A stretch of DNA of 64,000 nt from an uncultured Collinsella sp. (GCA_944321445.1 CALULJ010000001.1:57571-121570); one strand, 5' to 3'. Shown: positions 29,639 to 40,850, numbered from the stretch's first letter. Notes: generated from the sequence alone by a model not told the origin. A program made the numbers and translations.

Positions 29639-30472
29639 CTACCGGGTCACGAGGAACCGGTTGAGGTACATCATGAGATAGAGGCGCTCCTCGTTGCCAC
29701 AGGTGCGGCCGTAGCGCTCCTTGAGGTAGTCGCACACGTAGTCCGTGCAGGCGCTGACCTCGGGGAAGTCGCTCGCAACGCGGGCGAACAGGCCCTTGTT
29801 CTGCGACGAGACGGCCTCGCCGGTCGATAGGCGCTTGATGAGGTAGCGCAGATGGATGGCGAAGCGGTTGTAGTTGTACGACGCGCGGTCGATCTCGATG
29901 CCTAGGCACTCCTCGACGATGTCGGTGACCTCGTCGATCGAGCGCATGGTCTTTTGGAAATCGTGCAGGTCGTTGTCGAACTCGGTGCCCGCCTCGGCCG
30001 TGACGATATGCATGGCGATCGAGCAAGCCTCGGTGGGCGGCAGCTCGATGTCGCAGTGCTCGTGCACGATGGCGATGCTTTTCTCGCCGACTTCGAATTC
30101 CTTGGGGTAGATCGCCTGGACCGTCGCGGTGAGCGGGTTTTCGATGAAGATCCCGTCCTCGATGCGCTCGATAGCGAACTGCAGGTGATCGGCCAAGGTG
30201 AGGAAAAGATTGCGATTAAGCTCGCAATCGAGGGATTCTGCGGCAAGGCCGGCGATTTCCACGGCAGAAGCCATGACCTCGGGCTTGATGGACGTAACCG
30301 CAGTAAGAGCCTCGTTGTCCACATGGTGGAACACCGTCTGGATGGCGGATGTGTCCTCGAGCTCGTAGGGGGTGGCAGGGAATCCGATACCCTTGCCGAA
30401 GACAACAAGGTCGGTGCCGTCAGCTGCCTGAGCGAGCGCGACGTTGTTGTTGATCTTCTTGACGATGAGCAT
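29639..30472 (-). CDS. licT: LicT/BglG-family transcriptional antiterminator
   Basis: RNA-binding antiterminator, 277 aa. The N-terminal CAT domain (MLIVKKINNNVALAQ...VVFGKGIGF) binds the RAT hairpin; PRD1 (about 65-170) and PRD2 (about 175-277) follow, with His residues at FHHVDNE, LADHLQF, VHEHCD, AMHIV and IHLRYL suited to PTS phosphorylation. The ATG at 30472 has AGGGAG upstream. A RAT-like sequence precedes it at 30541-30568. It would switch on itself and the downstream EIIBC when beta-glucoside is present. Confidence 0.94.
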   Translation of the reverse strand: MLIVKKINNNVALAQAADGTDLVVFGKGIGFPATPYELEDTSAIQTVFHHVDNEALTAVTSIKPEVMASAVEIAGLAAESLDCELNRNLFLTLADHLQFAIERIEDGIFIENPLTATVQAIYPKEFEVGEKSIAIVHEHCDIELPPTEACSIAMHIVTAEAGTEFDNDLHDFQKTMRSIDEVTDIVEECLGIEIDRASYNYNRFAIHLRYLIKRLSTGEAVSSQNKGLFARVASDFPEVSACTDYVCDYLKERYGRTCGNEERLYLMMYLNRFLVTR

Positions 30473-30540
30473 GAAAAAACTCCCTGGGGCCAGCCTTGCG
30501 TGCATAGCGTCCGGCTGCGAGTGCGGTCGGACTGGCACGC

Positions 30541-30568
30541 AAATAATGCCTCCGGGGAGTAACAACTT
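30541..30568 (-). promoter_or_regulatory. Candidate RAT (ribonucleic antiterminator) sequence
   Basis: On the minus strand TTGTTACTCCCCGGAGGCAT keeps the two RAT halves (TTGTTACT and a GGCA-containing half) known as targets of LicT/BglG. Downstream, GCCAG...CTGGC and TCCG...CGGA can form a competing stem and a T6 run lies just before the licT start. Autoregulation by read-through is the likely purpose. Confidence 0.5.
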
Positions 30569-30679
30569 TGCGCGAATAAAAAGATACGAACTTGTGAAGA
30601 AACTGTCGCGCCCCCCACCGTGCGAACGGTAGTTTTTTGTCCGCGAACGGCAATTCACCAAAAGGGGGCGGGCTACAAC

Positions 30680-30710
30680 GACGCACTTCTCCCCTGAGGA
30701 GAAGTGCGTC
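30680..30710. terminator. Perfect hairpin between GH1 and licT
   Basis: GACGCACTTCTCC (30680-30692) and GGAGAAGTGCGTC (30698-30710) form 13 pairs around a 5-base loop. It lies in the long gap between the GH1 gene ending at 31048 and licT, and could end the former's transcript. Confidence 0.6.
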
Positions 30711-30730
30711 CACTTTTGGTTTTCGGGGCG

Positions 30731-30790
30731 AGACCTGTCCCAAAAGAGGCCAAACTGTCCTCTCCTACCCCCGTCCCCAGAGAGGCCAAC
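30731..30790. repeat. Dispersed GTCCCC/GAGAGGACA repeat
   Basis: A shorter member of the family at 25936, starting CCTGTCCCAAAAGAGGCCA. As at 26031, a structured element (R2) follows within a few bases, so the two repeat types may travel together. Confidence 0.7.
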
Positions 30791-30798
30791 AAAGGAAA

Positions 30799-30902
30799 CG
30801 GCCGGCTGAGGTGCCGCAGATTGCCGCGAAAGCCGAGGGCGCACGCCTAGCGTGCGGCGCCCGAAGGCTTGAACGGCAAGGTGCGGCGCCTCAGTCCGGC
30901 CG
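30799..30902. repeat. Structured repeat R2, candidate RNA element
   Basis: Outer stem CGGCCGGCTGAGG/CCTCAGTCCGGCCG, second stem TGCCGCA/TGCGGCG, third TTGCCG/CGGCAA, central hairpin GGGCGCACGC...GCGTGCGGCGCCC. Same architecture as R1 and R3 with base changes that keep pairing. Confidence 0.72.
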
Positions 30903-30928
30903 GTCGGGTTGAGAAACGACAACGGAGA

Positions 30929-31030
30929 CGGTTCCCCGTAGTGCCCGAGATTCGCCTGAAAGAGGAGCGAGCACGCCTTGTGTGCGGCGAGCGATGATTG
31001 AAGGCGAAGGTCGGGTGCTACGGGGAACCG
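30929..31030. repeat. Structured repeat R3, candidate RNA element
   Basis: Outer stem CGGTTCCCCGTAG/CTACGGGGAACCG is perfect over 13 pairs but unlike R1 and R2 in sequence; second stem TGCCCGA/TCGGGTG; third TTCGCC/GGCGAA. Begins 18 bases beyond the stop of the GH1 gene at 31048, the same position that R1 holds after the other GH1 gene. Confidence 0.75.
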
Positions 31031-31047
31031 ATCAGGTTCGTTAACCT

Positions 31048-32544
<1,497 letters not shown>

Positions 32545-32600
32545 CTATGGTTCGAGTATGCCCCGTGCGCGCGGGGCGCTCAAGAGCATGCGTCGATTCC

Positions 32601-32660
32601 GATACTTCTTTTCGCCCACCGGCCCACAGGTCACGCCGGTGTATGATACGTTTTGATACC
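32601..32660. promoter_or_regulatory. Two-part operator-like sequence between GH1 and rpiR
   Basis: GATACTTCTTTTC (32601-32613), 30 bases, then TGATACGTTTTGATACC (32644-32660), 9 bases before the rpiR ribosome site region. Matches the blocks at 27935-27993. Its place between divergent genes suits control of GH1 with autoregulation of rpiR. Confidence 0.62.
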
Positions 32661-32679
32661 TTTTGAGAGGAGTGGTGGC

Positions 32680-33537
32680 ATGGACATTCGCAGGCGCATC
32701 GACAGCGCGCGCAACCTCACCCCCACCGAGTCGCAGATGGCGCAAGTCGTGCTGGGAATGGGCGACCGGCTGCAGTCCATATCCATCAAGGAGTTCGCCC
32801 GTGCCGCCAACGTGTCAATCGCCAGCGTGCACCGCTTTTGCAAAAAGATCGGCCTTGAAGGGTTCAAGGAACTCAAGATCGAAGTCGCGCGCTCCGTGGC
32901 ACAAGGCGACCGCAACCCCGAGGTAGACATCAACTTCCCCTTCGGTCCCAAGGAACCCGCTGCGCGCATCGTGCCGCAAATGCGCTCGGTGTACGAGGCG
33001 ACCGTGCGCGATACCTGTGAGGCTCTTGATATCGAGATGCTCGAGCACGCAACGCGCTTGCTGGGACGCGCGCGGCACATTGGCATCTACACGCAATCGC
33101 ATAACCTGCACCCAGCGCAGATGTTTTGCGATCGCCTACTGTCCGTGGGACGCGATGCCTTTTGCCACCAGGATGTGGAGCGCCAGTATCGCAGCGCGCT
33201 TGCCCTCGACGAGCAGGACGCGGCGGTGTTCATCTCGTATTCCGGGCTTGCGCCCGACATCAACCGCAAGCTCGCGCTGCTCACCGAGCGCCACGTGCCC
33301 ATCGTCTACATCGGCACGGCGGCCGCGCGACGCCGCCATCCGGGGCTCGACGCCTACCTGCTGGTGAGCGACCGCGAGCATCTGCAGGAGCGCATCACGC
33401 AGTTCGCGAGCCACATCTCCGTGCAGTTCGTGCTCGACATCCTGTTCAGCTGCGTCTTCGCTGCGGACTACGATGCCTGCTCCGCCTTCGTTAAGCGTGC
33501 GCTCCCCTACACGCACCTGCCTGTACCAGCGGAATAA
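32680..33537 (+). CDS. RpiR/MurR family transcriptional regulator
   Basis: Sugar-phosphate-sensing regulator, 285 aa. N-terminal HTH_6 domain (residues 1-77; SIKEFARAANVSIASVHRFCKKIGLEGFKELK is the helix-turn-helix core) and a C-terminal SIS domain (about 110-250; HIGIYTQSHN and AAVFISYSG phosphosugar loops). The ATG at 32680 has GAGAGGAG upstream. Divergent from a GH1 gene and next to the operator-like blocks; likely senses a phosphorylated beta-glucoside product. Confidence 0.93.
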   Translation: MDIRRRIDSARNLTPTESQMAQVVLGMGDRLQSISIKEFARAANVSIASVHRFCKKIGLEGFKELKIEVARSVAQGDRNPEVDINFPFGPKEPAARIVPQMRSVYEATVRDTCEALDIEMLEHATRLLGRARHIGIYTQSHNLHPAQMFCDRLLSVGRDAFCHQDVERQYRSALALDEQDAAVFISYSGLAPDINRKLALLTERHVPIVYIGTAAARRRHPGLDAYLLVSDREHLQERITQFASHISVQFVLDILFSCVFAADYDACSAFVKRALPYTHLPVPAE

Positions 33538-33564
33538 CGCGACGCGAGCGTGCGTACCCTCGCG

Positions 33565-34047
33565 CTACTGGTACGAAAGGCGCGTTTCATCCGCCTGAGC
33601 GAGGTCGCGCGTGAGGTAGCGCTCGGCCAGCCACTGCGCCATCGGCAGGTTCTGGTCCAGGTAGTTGCCGCATTCCTCGGGACGCGCACCGGGAATCTCG
33701 CCCTCGAAATCGCGCACGAACGCGAACAGCTCGCGCACGAGCGGCAAAATCTCTGCCGAGGTCACCTCACCGAATACCACGAGGTAAAAGCCTGTGCGGC
33801 AACCCATGGGGCCAAAGTACACCACGCGCGGCGCCCACACGGGGTGGTTGCGCAGAAACGTCGCGCCCAGGTGCTCGATGGTGTGGCACTCAGCCGTGTT
33901 CATCACCGGCTCGCGGTTGGGCGCGGTCAGGCGCAGGTCGAACGTGGTGACCACGGCGCCGGTCGCGGGATCGCGGTCGACGCGCGACACGTACACGCCG
34001 GGCATGAGCGTCAGGTGGTCGACAGTGAAGCTTGCGATTTTGTCCAT
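33565..34047 (-). CDS. luxS: S-ribosylhomocysteine lyase LuxS
   Basis: LuxS, 160 aa, cleaves S-ribosylhomocysteine to homocysteine and the AI-2 precursor DPD. The metal ligands are in HTIEHLGATFLRNH and the Cys in GPMGCRTGFYLV, all intact. The ATG at 34047 follows GAAAGGGGA. Convergent with rpiR, with only 27 bases between stops, and monocistronic; no pfs gene is adjacent. Confidence 0.97.
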   Translation of the reverse strand: MDKIASFTVDHLTLMPGVYVSRVDRDPATGAVVTTFDLRLTAPNREPVMNTAECHTIEHLGATFLRNHPVWAPRVVYFGPMGCRTGFYLVVFGEVTSAEILPLVRELFAFVRDFEGEIPGARPEECGNYLDQNLPMAQWLAERYLTRDLAQADETRLSYQ

Positions 34048-34238
34048 GATGTCCCCTTTCGGCACTGCGACTTCGCTTTGGCAGCACGCCCTTCGCTGCA
34101 TTCGAGCTGCAGCATAGCACGTCCGTACAGGCGCACCATATCGAATGCCATCCCTGCATCGCTTTTGTAGCGGCGATGCATCCCATATCAGAGCTCGGCG
34201 CCCCCTTTACAGCACTCCGGCAAACCGCCGGTCAGGTT

Positions 34239-34410
34239 TTGCAGGTTTTTACAACTTTTAGACTCCGAAATCTGGGTACTCGGCAGGCGGGCACAAAACG
34301 CCATCCGAAAGCTCTTGCAAAGCTGGGCAAACAACACGCGAAACCTCACGAAATATGGCCGCTTCGCAAGCGTCGAAACTCAGGAGTCCACAAGTCGCAA
34401 AAACCTGCAA
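34239..34410. repeat. Palindrome-ended element C (172 bp)
   Basis: Arms 34239-34266 and 34383-34410 are inverted copies (28 bp, 4 mismatches) containing GCAGGTTTTT and GACTCC. The right half matches the reverse complement of element D (for example CGAAATATG and GTCGAAA in both), so C and D are one family in opposite orientation, flanking the gene at 34485-35540. Confidence 0.78.
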
Positions 34411-34484
34411 TATTCGACCGCCCCTCTGCCGCTGACGCCGAACAAACGCCGGCGGATACGGGAAAGGCACCTGCTGCCCATCCA

Positions 34485-35540
34485 TCAAAAATCGCGAAGC
34501 CCTTGAACATACGAAACGAACAGGTCAAACCGCCTGTCGTTATACTGCCTCAGAAGTTCTCTACCCCGTGCGCTTTCTCGTGGCACATCGAGTAAAGGTC
34601 TTGGACGCTGCTTAAGCGCTCTTCGAGCTCGCTCGCCCATAAGAACCAGATAATCGAAATCCGAAATGTCATCGGTCGCCAGCGTAAAGTGGATCAAACT
34701 TCTCACCGTTGCAATTGCGTTCGCACGACGACGATCCTTTGTCGCCTTGCTCTGCCCCTTGTGCGTCGAGTCCGCATCGTAATCGAACGCAACGTCATAC
34801 CGGACTCCCTTTGCATAGGCAGTGATAAGAATGTCCGGGTATCGAGCCTCAGTCTGGATCTCTCCAAAGCGATTCTTGCCCGCATAGATATCAATACGGG
34901 GATTGAGCGTGACATCCCCGAGGCCAGCTCCGCCGTAATGACAAGGCAAGCCGTAGAACATGGCAAGACCGGATTCCTTGGGCGAGCGCGAATGCTCTCG
35001 CACGTATTGCAAAGCCGTCCGCGCAGGCCTAACTGCCGTCAATCCCTTGGCACGGTCGAGATACCGAGCGATGCTCGCAAGTGTCGTCGGCCGTCTGTCC
35101 GTTCGCGCGCGCTGGACGACTCCGCCGTCCGCGTTTAAGTCGATACGATAATCCGAGCACAAGGCCATACCGGCATACACGGCTGTCGGAAGCTCTGAAC
35201 GATGGACCACTTGCAAATATGCAAGCTCGGGGCACACGACGTAAAGCGGGATATCGCTCCAAGGACTCGTAATGGCAATAAGTGAGCCTTCGGGCAGCTC
35301 CAGCGTGCAAAGATGAACGCGCAAGCTCTTGGTGCAACGGCAAAAGCGCTGGTCGTCGACCAATACGTCGAGCGGAACACCCTCTAAATCCAGGAACCAC
35401 TGAAGACGCGCAACAGAGGCTGCGTTGGGAACCGATGACCCAGTGACCGATGCACGACTCGTACGGTCTCCCCGCGCACGTGGGGACTCATGGCGCATGT
35501 ACCAAACAATTGCTGCAGTATGTGAAAGAATATACTTCAT
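34485..35540 (-). CDS. Orphan with PD-(D/E)XK/DUF559-like C-terminal domain
   Basis: A 351-aa protein paralogous to the one at 55625-56584. Shared points: M(K/V)Y start, a CPELAYLQVV / SPELAFIQLA segment near residue 105, a helix SPKESGLAMFYGLPCHYGG, and a C-terminal PDILI...VRYDVAFDYD...TKDRRRANAI block aligned with VDLFF...VGLEYKGK...QRDDRRQNRL of the paralogue. The layout recalls actinobacterial AbiEi/DUF559-like proteins. Here the E-x-K pair is replaced by D-x-D, so catalysis is doubtful. The ATG at 35540 has no ribosome site but a TATAC element close by, suggesting a short or absent leader. Less GC-rich than neighbours; bracketed by elements C and D. Confidence 0.72.
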   Translation of the reverse strand: MKYILSHTAAIVWYMRHESPRARGDRTSRASVTGSSVPNAASVARLQWFLDLEGVPLDVLVDDQRFCRCTKSLRVHLCTLELPEGSLIAITSPWSDIPLYVVCPELAYLQVVHRSELPTAVYAGMALCSDYRIDLNADGGVVQRARTDRRPTTLASIARYLDRAKGLTAVRPARTALQYVREHSRSPKESGLAMFYGLPCHYGGAGLGDVTLNPRIDIYAGKNRFGEIQTEARYPDILITAYAKGVRYDVAFDYDADSTHKGQSKATKDRRRANAIATVRSLIHFTLATDDISDFDYLVLMGERARRALKQRPRPLLDVPRESARGRELLRQYNDRRFDLFVSYVQGLRDF

Positions 35541-35677
35541 AGTTGAATAATAGTTCTTTTGTATAGTGTTAGCAATCATCTGATTTGCGACATATATATG
35601 CAGAAATGCTTCATTCTCTTGGTTACTTGATTGCGCGCGGGGGCATCTTGCTGTGCGGCAGATAAGACCCCATATTC

Positions 35678-35847
35678 TGCAGGTTTTTACGACTTGTTGA
35701 CTCCTTGATTTCGACCCCCGGAAGATTGGCATATTTCGCACCTTCGCAATCGTTGTTTTCGCAGGTCGTCATGTCGATGTATGGCTCGTCAGATGCCCTT
35801 TTTCGGGACACCATGATCGACGGGTCAACAAGTTGTAAAAACCTGCA
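35678..35847. repeat. Palindrome-ended element D (170 bp)
   Basis: Arms TGCAGGTTTTTACGACTTG... (35678-35704) and its inverse (35822-35847) differ at about two positions. Inverted relative of element C; lies 137 bases upstream of the orphan gene start. No gene inside. Confidence 0.78.
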
Positions 35848-36036
35848 ACTCGACCAAAGAATTCTGCCGGGAGAGCAGCAAGCCCTCTCAAAGGAACCGA
35901 TGAGCGGTAACCGGGCGAAGCGATGTTGCGAGCAAACGCATTTCAGGGCGTCTTGACGTAGCGGCCACAGAAGGACCGCCGCGCAATCGGTGTTATTCTT
36001 GAATGACTATCATTCGACGCGAAAGGCCAGCGCACC

Positions 36037-37113
36037 TTGGCAGTCCACGATCTTCATGACGGCTTTGGCCGCAGCATAACCTACCTGCGCATTTCCGTAA
36101 CGGACAAGTGCAACTACCGCTGCGTGTACTGCATGCCGGAAGAGGGCGTGGCCGCGCGCGGCCACGATGAGCTGCTCACCGCGGAGGAGATCGCGCGCTT
36201 CGTGCGCCTCGTTGCCAACGAAGGCATTAGCCGCGTGCGCCTCACCGGCGGAGAGCCGCTCGTGTCGCACCGTATCGTACCGCTCGTCGCCGCGCTTCGC
36301 GCCATTCCGGGCATCGAGGACATCTCGCTCACCACCAACGGCGCGCTGCTGCCGCACATGGCCGCCGACCTGTGCGAAGCCGGCCTTGACCGCGTCAACA
36401 TCTCGCTGGATACGCTCGATGCCGAGCAGTTTTCGCGCATCACGCGGCTGGGACGGCTCGAGCAGGCGCTCGCCGGCATCGATGCGGCGCTTGAATACGG
36501 GTTCGACCCGGTCAAGGTGAACACGGTGGTCGTTCGCCGGTTGCAGCAAGACACCTTCGGCCTGGCCCGGCTTTCGGTGGACCGCCCTGTGCACGTGCGC
36601 TTCATCGAATACATGCCCATTGGCAACGAAGAGACCATCGGCGCGTGCAAAAACGAGCCGCACTGCCCGCCCGGCGTGTCCGGCAGCGCGCCCGAACTGC
36701 ATCCCGAAGCTTGGGACGCGAGCGATATCGTGCCGTCGGATGAGCTGCGTGCACAGATATCCGCCGCGGGCGAGACCGCGGGCATCGGCCCGCTGCTGCC
36801 TGTCGCAGACGGCGGCCCGTCCGGCGCGGGCCCGGCGCAGTACTGGCGCTTTGCGCAGGCCAAGGGCACGGTGGGCTTCATATCTGCCATGTCCAACCAC
36901 TTCTGCTCGCGCTGCAACCGCCTGCGCCTCACCGCGGACGGCACTATCCGCCCCTGCTTGTTCAGCGACGACGAGTACCCGGTGCGCGAGGCGCTGCGCG
37001 CGGGCGACGACGCGCGCGTGCTCGAGATCTATCGCTCCGCCATCGCGCACAAACCGGAAGAACACGACACCACCGACGGAACAGCGCGTTTCATGTCGCA
37101 AATTGGAGGCTGA
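36037..37113 (+). CDS. moaA: GTP 3',8-cyclase MoaA
   Basis: Radical-SAM enzyme that starts molybdopterin synthesis from GTP, 358 aa. The N-terminal 4Fe-4S site is [11 protein letters not shown]-binding TGGEP follows in [12 protein letters not shown]; the C-terminal cluster uses [13 protein letters not shown]...RPCLF. Between them a Pro/Gly-rich insertion of about 60 residues ([16 protein letters not shown] to [10 protein letters not shown]) is longer than usual. It starts with TTG, GAAAGG upstream, and ends 5 bases before the moaC-mobB gene, so they form an operon. The C terminus ends QIGG in place of the common final GG. Confidence 0.95.
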   Translation: MAVHDLHDGFGRSITYLRISVTDKCNYRCVYCMPEEGVAARGHDELLTAEEIARFVRLVANEGISRVRLTGGEPLVSHRIVPLVAALRAIPGIEDISLTTNGALLPHMAADLCEAGLDRVNISLDTLDAEQFSRITRLGRLEQALAGIDAALEYGFDPVKVNTVVVRRLQQDTFGLARLSVDRPVHVRFIEYMPIGNEETIGACKNEPHCPPGVSGSAPELHPEAWDASDIVPSDELRAQISAAGETAGIGPLLPVADGGPSGAGPAQYWRFAQAKGTVGFISAMSNHFCSRCNRLRLTADGTIRPCLFSDDEYPVREALRAGDDARVLEIYRSAIAHKPEEHDTTDGTARFMSQIGG

Positions 37114-37118
37114 TTTCC

Positions 37119-38492
37119 ATGGCACGACGGACAACGAGAAAACCCGCAGCAAAACCGGCCGTTGAACAGGCTGTTGAGCAGCCCGTCGAGGTCGTTGCCA
37201 AGACTGTCGAGGAGTCTGCCGCGAACGAACCCACGGCGGAAGCGAACGTACCCGCCGCAGAAGACACAGCGGGAAAAGAGACACTCGCCTTCCCCGACCC
37301 GGCCGACACCCCGCGCGACGCGTACCGCGACACCCTCACCCATGTCGATGAACAGGGCGACGTGCGCATGGTCGACGTGTCGGACAAAAACGTAACCAAG
37401 CGCCTCGCCATCGCCGAAGGAAGCATCCTCATGCACCCCGAAACGCAGGCGATGGTGCTGGAAGATCGTGCAAAGAAGGGCGACGTGCTGGCGTGTGCGC
37501 GCGTGGCGGGCATCATGGCCTCCAAGCGCACGAGCGAGCTCATCCCCATGTGCCACCCGCTCATGATCACCAAAAGCAAGGTGGACATCGAGGCCATCCC
37601 CGCCACGGGCACCGGCGCGCGTAACGACGGGCGCGTGGGTTTCCGCGTGACAGCGACGTTGGGCGTGACCGGCGTGACCGGCATCGAGATGGAGGCGCTC
37701 ACCGCGGCGTCGGTCGCCTGCCTCACCATCTACGACATGTGCAAGGCTGTCGACCGCGGCATGGAGATCGTCGATGTGCGCCTGCTGCGCAAAGAGGGCG
37801 GCCGCTCGGGCGTGTGGGAACGCGGGGCGGAAGAGGCTGCAGATGCCACCGCCGAGCCCGAGCCCGTCCCGGCCGAGCCCGCCTCCGCCCTTCCCGGAGG
37901 CCCCGGCAGCGGTGCGCCCGCGCCCGCCATCGCGTTCATCGGCTACCAGAATTCCGGCAAGACCACGCTGGTGGAGAAGGTCATCACCCGCCTCACCAAG
38001 CGCGGACTGCGCGTGGGCACCATCAAGCACCATGGACACAAGGGCTTTGATATCGACCAGCTGGGCAAAGACTCCTGGCGTCATGCGCAGGCGGGCAGCC
38101 GGCACGTGGGGCTCATCGCGCCCAACAAGTTTGCCGAATATGCCGACACGGGTGCGCAGGAGGTCAGCGTCACGGACCTGCTCGCGCGCTACACCGACGT
38201 CGACGTCGTGATCGTCGAGGGCTACAAGACCGCTGGGCTGCCCAACATCGTGGTCACGCGCTCCGGCGTCGACCGGCTGCGCGGCGACACGTCCTTCGAC
38301 CTCATTGACGACAACACGCTGGCCATTGCCTGCAACGACGTCGTCGAGCGCGATTTCCGCGCCCGCGCAACCAAGCTGGCGGAAGCCGACGGAACGGCAC
38401 ACCTGCTGCCGCCGTTCATCAACATCAACGACGCACCGTCGCTGGTGAACTTCATCGCGAAGTACCTGAAGGACCTGAAGGGTGCGAAGTAG
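37119..38492 (+). CDS. moaC: Fused MoaC - MobB molybdopterin biosynthesis protein
   Basis: A 457-aa two-domain protein. After a low-complexity Ala/Glu/Pro N-terminal extension of about 70 residues comes MoaC (about 75-235: [46 protein letters not shown]), cyclic pyranopterin monophosphate synthase. A Pro-rich linker leads to MobB (about 268-457) with Walker [24 protein letters not shown] and VIVEGYK, the GTP-binding partner of MobA for cofactor nucleotide attachment. Directly follows moaA. Fusion of an early step with a late accessory is unusual. Well expressed codon use, no break. Confidence 0.93.
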   Translation: MARRTTRKPAAKPAVEQAVEQPVEVVAKTVEESAANEPTAEANVPAAEDTAGKETLAFPDPADTPRDAYRDTLTHVDEQGDVRMVDVSDKNVTKRLAIAEGSILMHPETQAMVLEDRAKKGDVLACARVAGIMASKRTSELIPMCHPLMITKSKVDIEAIPATGTGARNDGRVGFRVTATLGVTGVTGIEMEALTAASVACLTIYDMCKAVDRGMEIVDVRLLRKEGGRSGVWERGAEEAADATAEPEPVPAEPASALPGGPGSGAPAPAIAFIGYQNSGKTTLVEKVITRLTKRGLRVGTIKHHGHKGFDIDQLGKDSWRHAQAGSRHVGLIAPNKFAEYADTGAQEVSVTDLLARYTDVDVVIVEGYKTAGLPNIVVTRSGVDRLRGDTSFDLIDDNTLAIACNDVVERDFRARATKLAEADGTAHLLPPFININDAPSLVNFIAKYLKDLKGAK

Positions 38493-38517
38493 CTGCGACG
38501 CTCCTCGCGTGAGACGA

Positions 38518-38556
38518 AGCGGCACCGTGCGCATCTGCGCGCGGCGCCGCTTTTTC
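38518..38556 (+). terminator. Terminator of moaA-moaC/mobB
   Basis: AAGCGGCACCG...GCGC and GCGC...CGGCGCCGCTT form a stem followed by TTTTT, 25 bases past the stop and before the convergent pflA gene. Confidence 0.85.
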
Positions 38557-38585
38557 GTGTAACGGGCGCGCTGCCCGCCCCGGCT

Positions 38586-39389
38586 TTACGCTTGACGCGC
38601 GGCCCGCATGCCGCGCAGCACGGCCTCGCGCAGCTCCGGAATGCGCGCCTTATCCATGGGCTCCACGCCGGCGAGCGGATAGGCGATTCCCAGCTGCTCG
38701 TATTTTGCGACGCCCATGGTGTGGTAGGGCAAAAGCTCGAGGCCGACCACGTTGCGCCACGGCGCGATGAGCCGTCCGAGCGCTTCGCATTCCTCCTGGG
38801 TATCGGTATAGCCTGGCACGATAACGTGGCGAATCACGGTCTTGATGCCGCGGCGGGCGAGCTCATCGCCAAAGGCGAGAATGCGCGCGGGGTCGCGCCC
38901 GGTCAGGCGCTTGTGGCCATCCGGGTCCGCGTGCTTGATATCGAGCAGCACCAGATCCGTTTCGTCCAACACACGCGCCGTGCGCTCCGGATGCGCCGGG
39001 TCGAACGCGTAGCCGCAGCTATCGAGGCATGTGTGGACACGCCCGGCAGGTCGGTCGTGCATCGCAGCGAACAGGTCGGCCAGAAAGCCTGGCTGCAAAA
39101 GCGGCTCCCCACCCGATACGGTGATCCCGCCGGAGCGGTAGAACGGGCGGTTGCTCTCGAACTCGTCGATCAGCTGCTCAACCGACACGAGCGCGCCTGC
39201 GTGCGAACTTGCGTCCCAGGTATCGGGGTTGTGGCAGAACAGGCAGCGCATGGGGCAACCCTGGGTAAACACCACGAAGCGAACGCCCGGACCGTCAACC
39301 GTACCCATGCTCTCGACGGAATGGATACGGCCGAGTGCATAGCGCGACTGCGGCGCCTCGCCGGCAGATTCAAACGTTTTGCGAGCCAT
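38586..39389 (-). CDS. pflA: Pyruvate formate-lyase activating enzyme
   Basis: Radical-SAM glycyl-radical activase, 267 aa. The cluster motif is TQGCPMRCLFCHNPDTW; the SAM GG motif is SGGEPLLQPGF; DIKHADPDGHKRLTG and VIPGYTDTQEE are PflA-typical. It would install the radical on the separate glycyl-radical protein at 40924-41175. The pfl genes lie upstream on the same strand, with an oxidoreductase gene in between. Confidence 0.95.
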   Translation of the reverse strand: MARKTFESAGEAPQSRYALGRIHSVESMGTVDGPGVRFVVFTQGCPMRCLFCHNPDTWDASSHAGALVSVEQLIDEFESNRPFYRSGGITVSGGEPLLQPGFLADLFAAMHDRPAGRVHTCLDSCGYAFDPAHPERTARVLDETDLVLLDIKHADPDGHKRLTGRDPARILAFGDELARRGIKTVIRHVIVPGYTDTQEECEALGRLIAPWRNVVGLELLPYHTMGVAKYEQLGIAYPLAGVEPMDKARIPELREAVLRGMRAARQA

Positions 39390-39481
39390 GATGGCCTTCT
39401 TTCGTATACGACGGGCGCATGTGTGCCCCGCGCCCTCCGTGCGCGGGCGCGACCTGGTTGTGGCGTCTATCTTGGGAAACG

Positions 39482-40543
39482 CTAGTTTGCTTGCTCGTCC
39501 GCAGGGAACACGATGCCCGCCTGACGGCGCGCTTCGTCCATGATGTCGAGCGATGCGAGTGTGATGTCGCGATAGCGAGTGGCATCTCCCCCGCCGTGAA
39601 CGATATCTACGAAATCGCGCACCTCATAGCACATGTTGTTGGCGCAGGGTTCGAATACCAGCTCTTCTGTCACGTCGTTCTCGCCCTGCGCGGCAGAGTA
39701 GCCCGCAGTCGTTGCGGCGACTCCGCGTAACCACAGGGTGCCGTGGTCCGGGATGGAAGCGCCGCCGTAGGTGATGGTTCCCAGCTCTCCCTCGATTTGG
39801 CAGGGCAACAGGTCCGTGGAGATCTTGGAATACGCGAGCTCGACAACCTTGTCTGCATAGCACGCCACGATAGTCCCGACGCCGTCGATAAGCCCGCCGG
39901 TTTCCGCAGTCATGGGCGTCGAAATGGGCACCGAACCGCACAGGACCACGTCGGGCGCGCCGAACAGATACACCATGGCCTCGACGCAATACACGCCGAT
40001 ATCCATCAACGATCCGCTTGCCATGCGCGCATCGAAGATGTTGGTCTGACGTCCGGCAAGCACCTCGTCGTAGCGGGAGGAATACTTGCCGAAGCGAAGG
40101 CTCGCCCGCCGCACACGGCCGATACGCTCCATCGCGCGCGCGATGACGTCCATACCTGGATCGTGCACCGACCGCATGGCTTCCATGACGACCACGCCGT
40201 GCTCGCGGCCCGCTTCGAACAGCATGCGAGCCTGGACGGCATTCGGCGCAATCGGCTTTTCAACCAGGACGTGCTTACCTGCGCGAATACAGGCGAGGGC
40301 TTGATCAACGTGAAAGGCATTGGGACTCGCGATGTAAACTGCATCGACCTCGTTGCAGGCGCAGATCTCATCGACGCTGGTAAATGACCGCGTTCCGCCC
40401 CAGCGCTCAGTCGTGCTTGCAGCGCGTTCAGCGGAGCGCGACATACTGCCCACATACGTGGCGCCCTCGTCGGCGCGCAGCGTCTCGATCATGCTGTCGG
40501 CGATTGCGCTGGTACCCACCACTGCAAAACGAACGGAATCCAT
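39482..40543 (-). CDS. Gfo/Idh/MocA family NAD(P)-dependent oxidoreductase
   Basis: Predicted cytoplasmic sugar or cyclitol dehydrogenase, 353 aa. The Rossmann part begins RFAVVGTSAIADSMI, followed by YIASPNAFHVDQALACIRAGKHVLVEKPI with the EKP lysine; the C-terminal alpha/beta domain starts near 130. Only GTSAIA, not GxGxxG, is present, a common variant. The ATG at 40543 follows GAAAGGGG. It separates pflA from the pfl genes and its substrate cannot be told. Confidence 0.9.
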   Translation of the reverse strand: MDSVRFAVVGTSAIADSMIETLRADEGATYVGSMSRSAERAASTTERWGGTRSFTSVDEICACNEVDAVYIASPNAFHVDQALACIRAGKHVLVEKPIAPNAVQARMLFEAGREHGVVVMEAMRSVHDPGMDVIARAMERIGRVRRASLRFGKYSSRYDEVLAGRQTNIFDARMASGSLMDIGVYCVEAMVYLFGAPDVVLCGSVPISTPMTAETGGLIDGVGTIVACYADKVVELAYSKISTDLLPCQIEGELGTITYGGASIPDHGTLWLRGVAATTAGYSAAQGENDVTEELVFEPCANNMCYEVRDFVDIVHGGGDATRYRDITLASLDIMDEARRQAGIVFPADEQAN

Positions 40544-40850
40544 GGTAGCCGGCCCCTTTCCTGGCATCTCGCACGCGGGCGGCGCCCGCACTACCGCCAT
40601 GATACCCGGTCGCGCATGGGCGCCCAAAGGCAAACCTGCATATTCCATTCAGCAATCCTCGGCAAACGCTGCAATGCATGCATAGAATTTCAGCAGTCCG
40701 TCCAACACGGCAAGTGAGCTAGACAAAAAAGCGAGTTTTGGCTAAGGCGACCTTTTTAGTATCGTATTCTTTATAGTCGAACGAGCATAATCTATCAGGC
40801 AAAACGCCGAATCAGACGAGTCGACCACCTCTCCGAACACGCCCGAAGCC

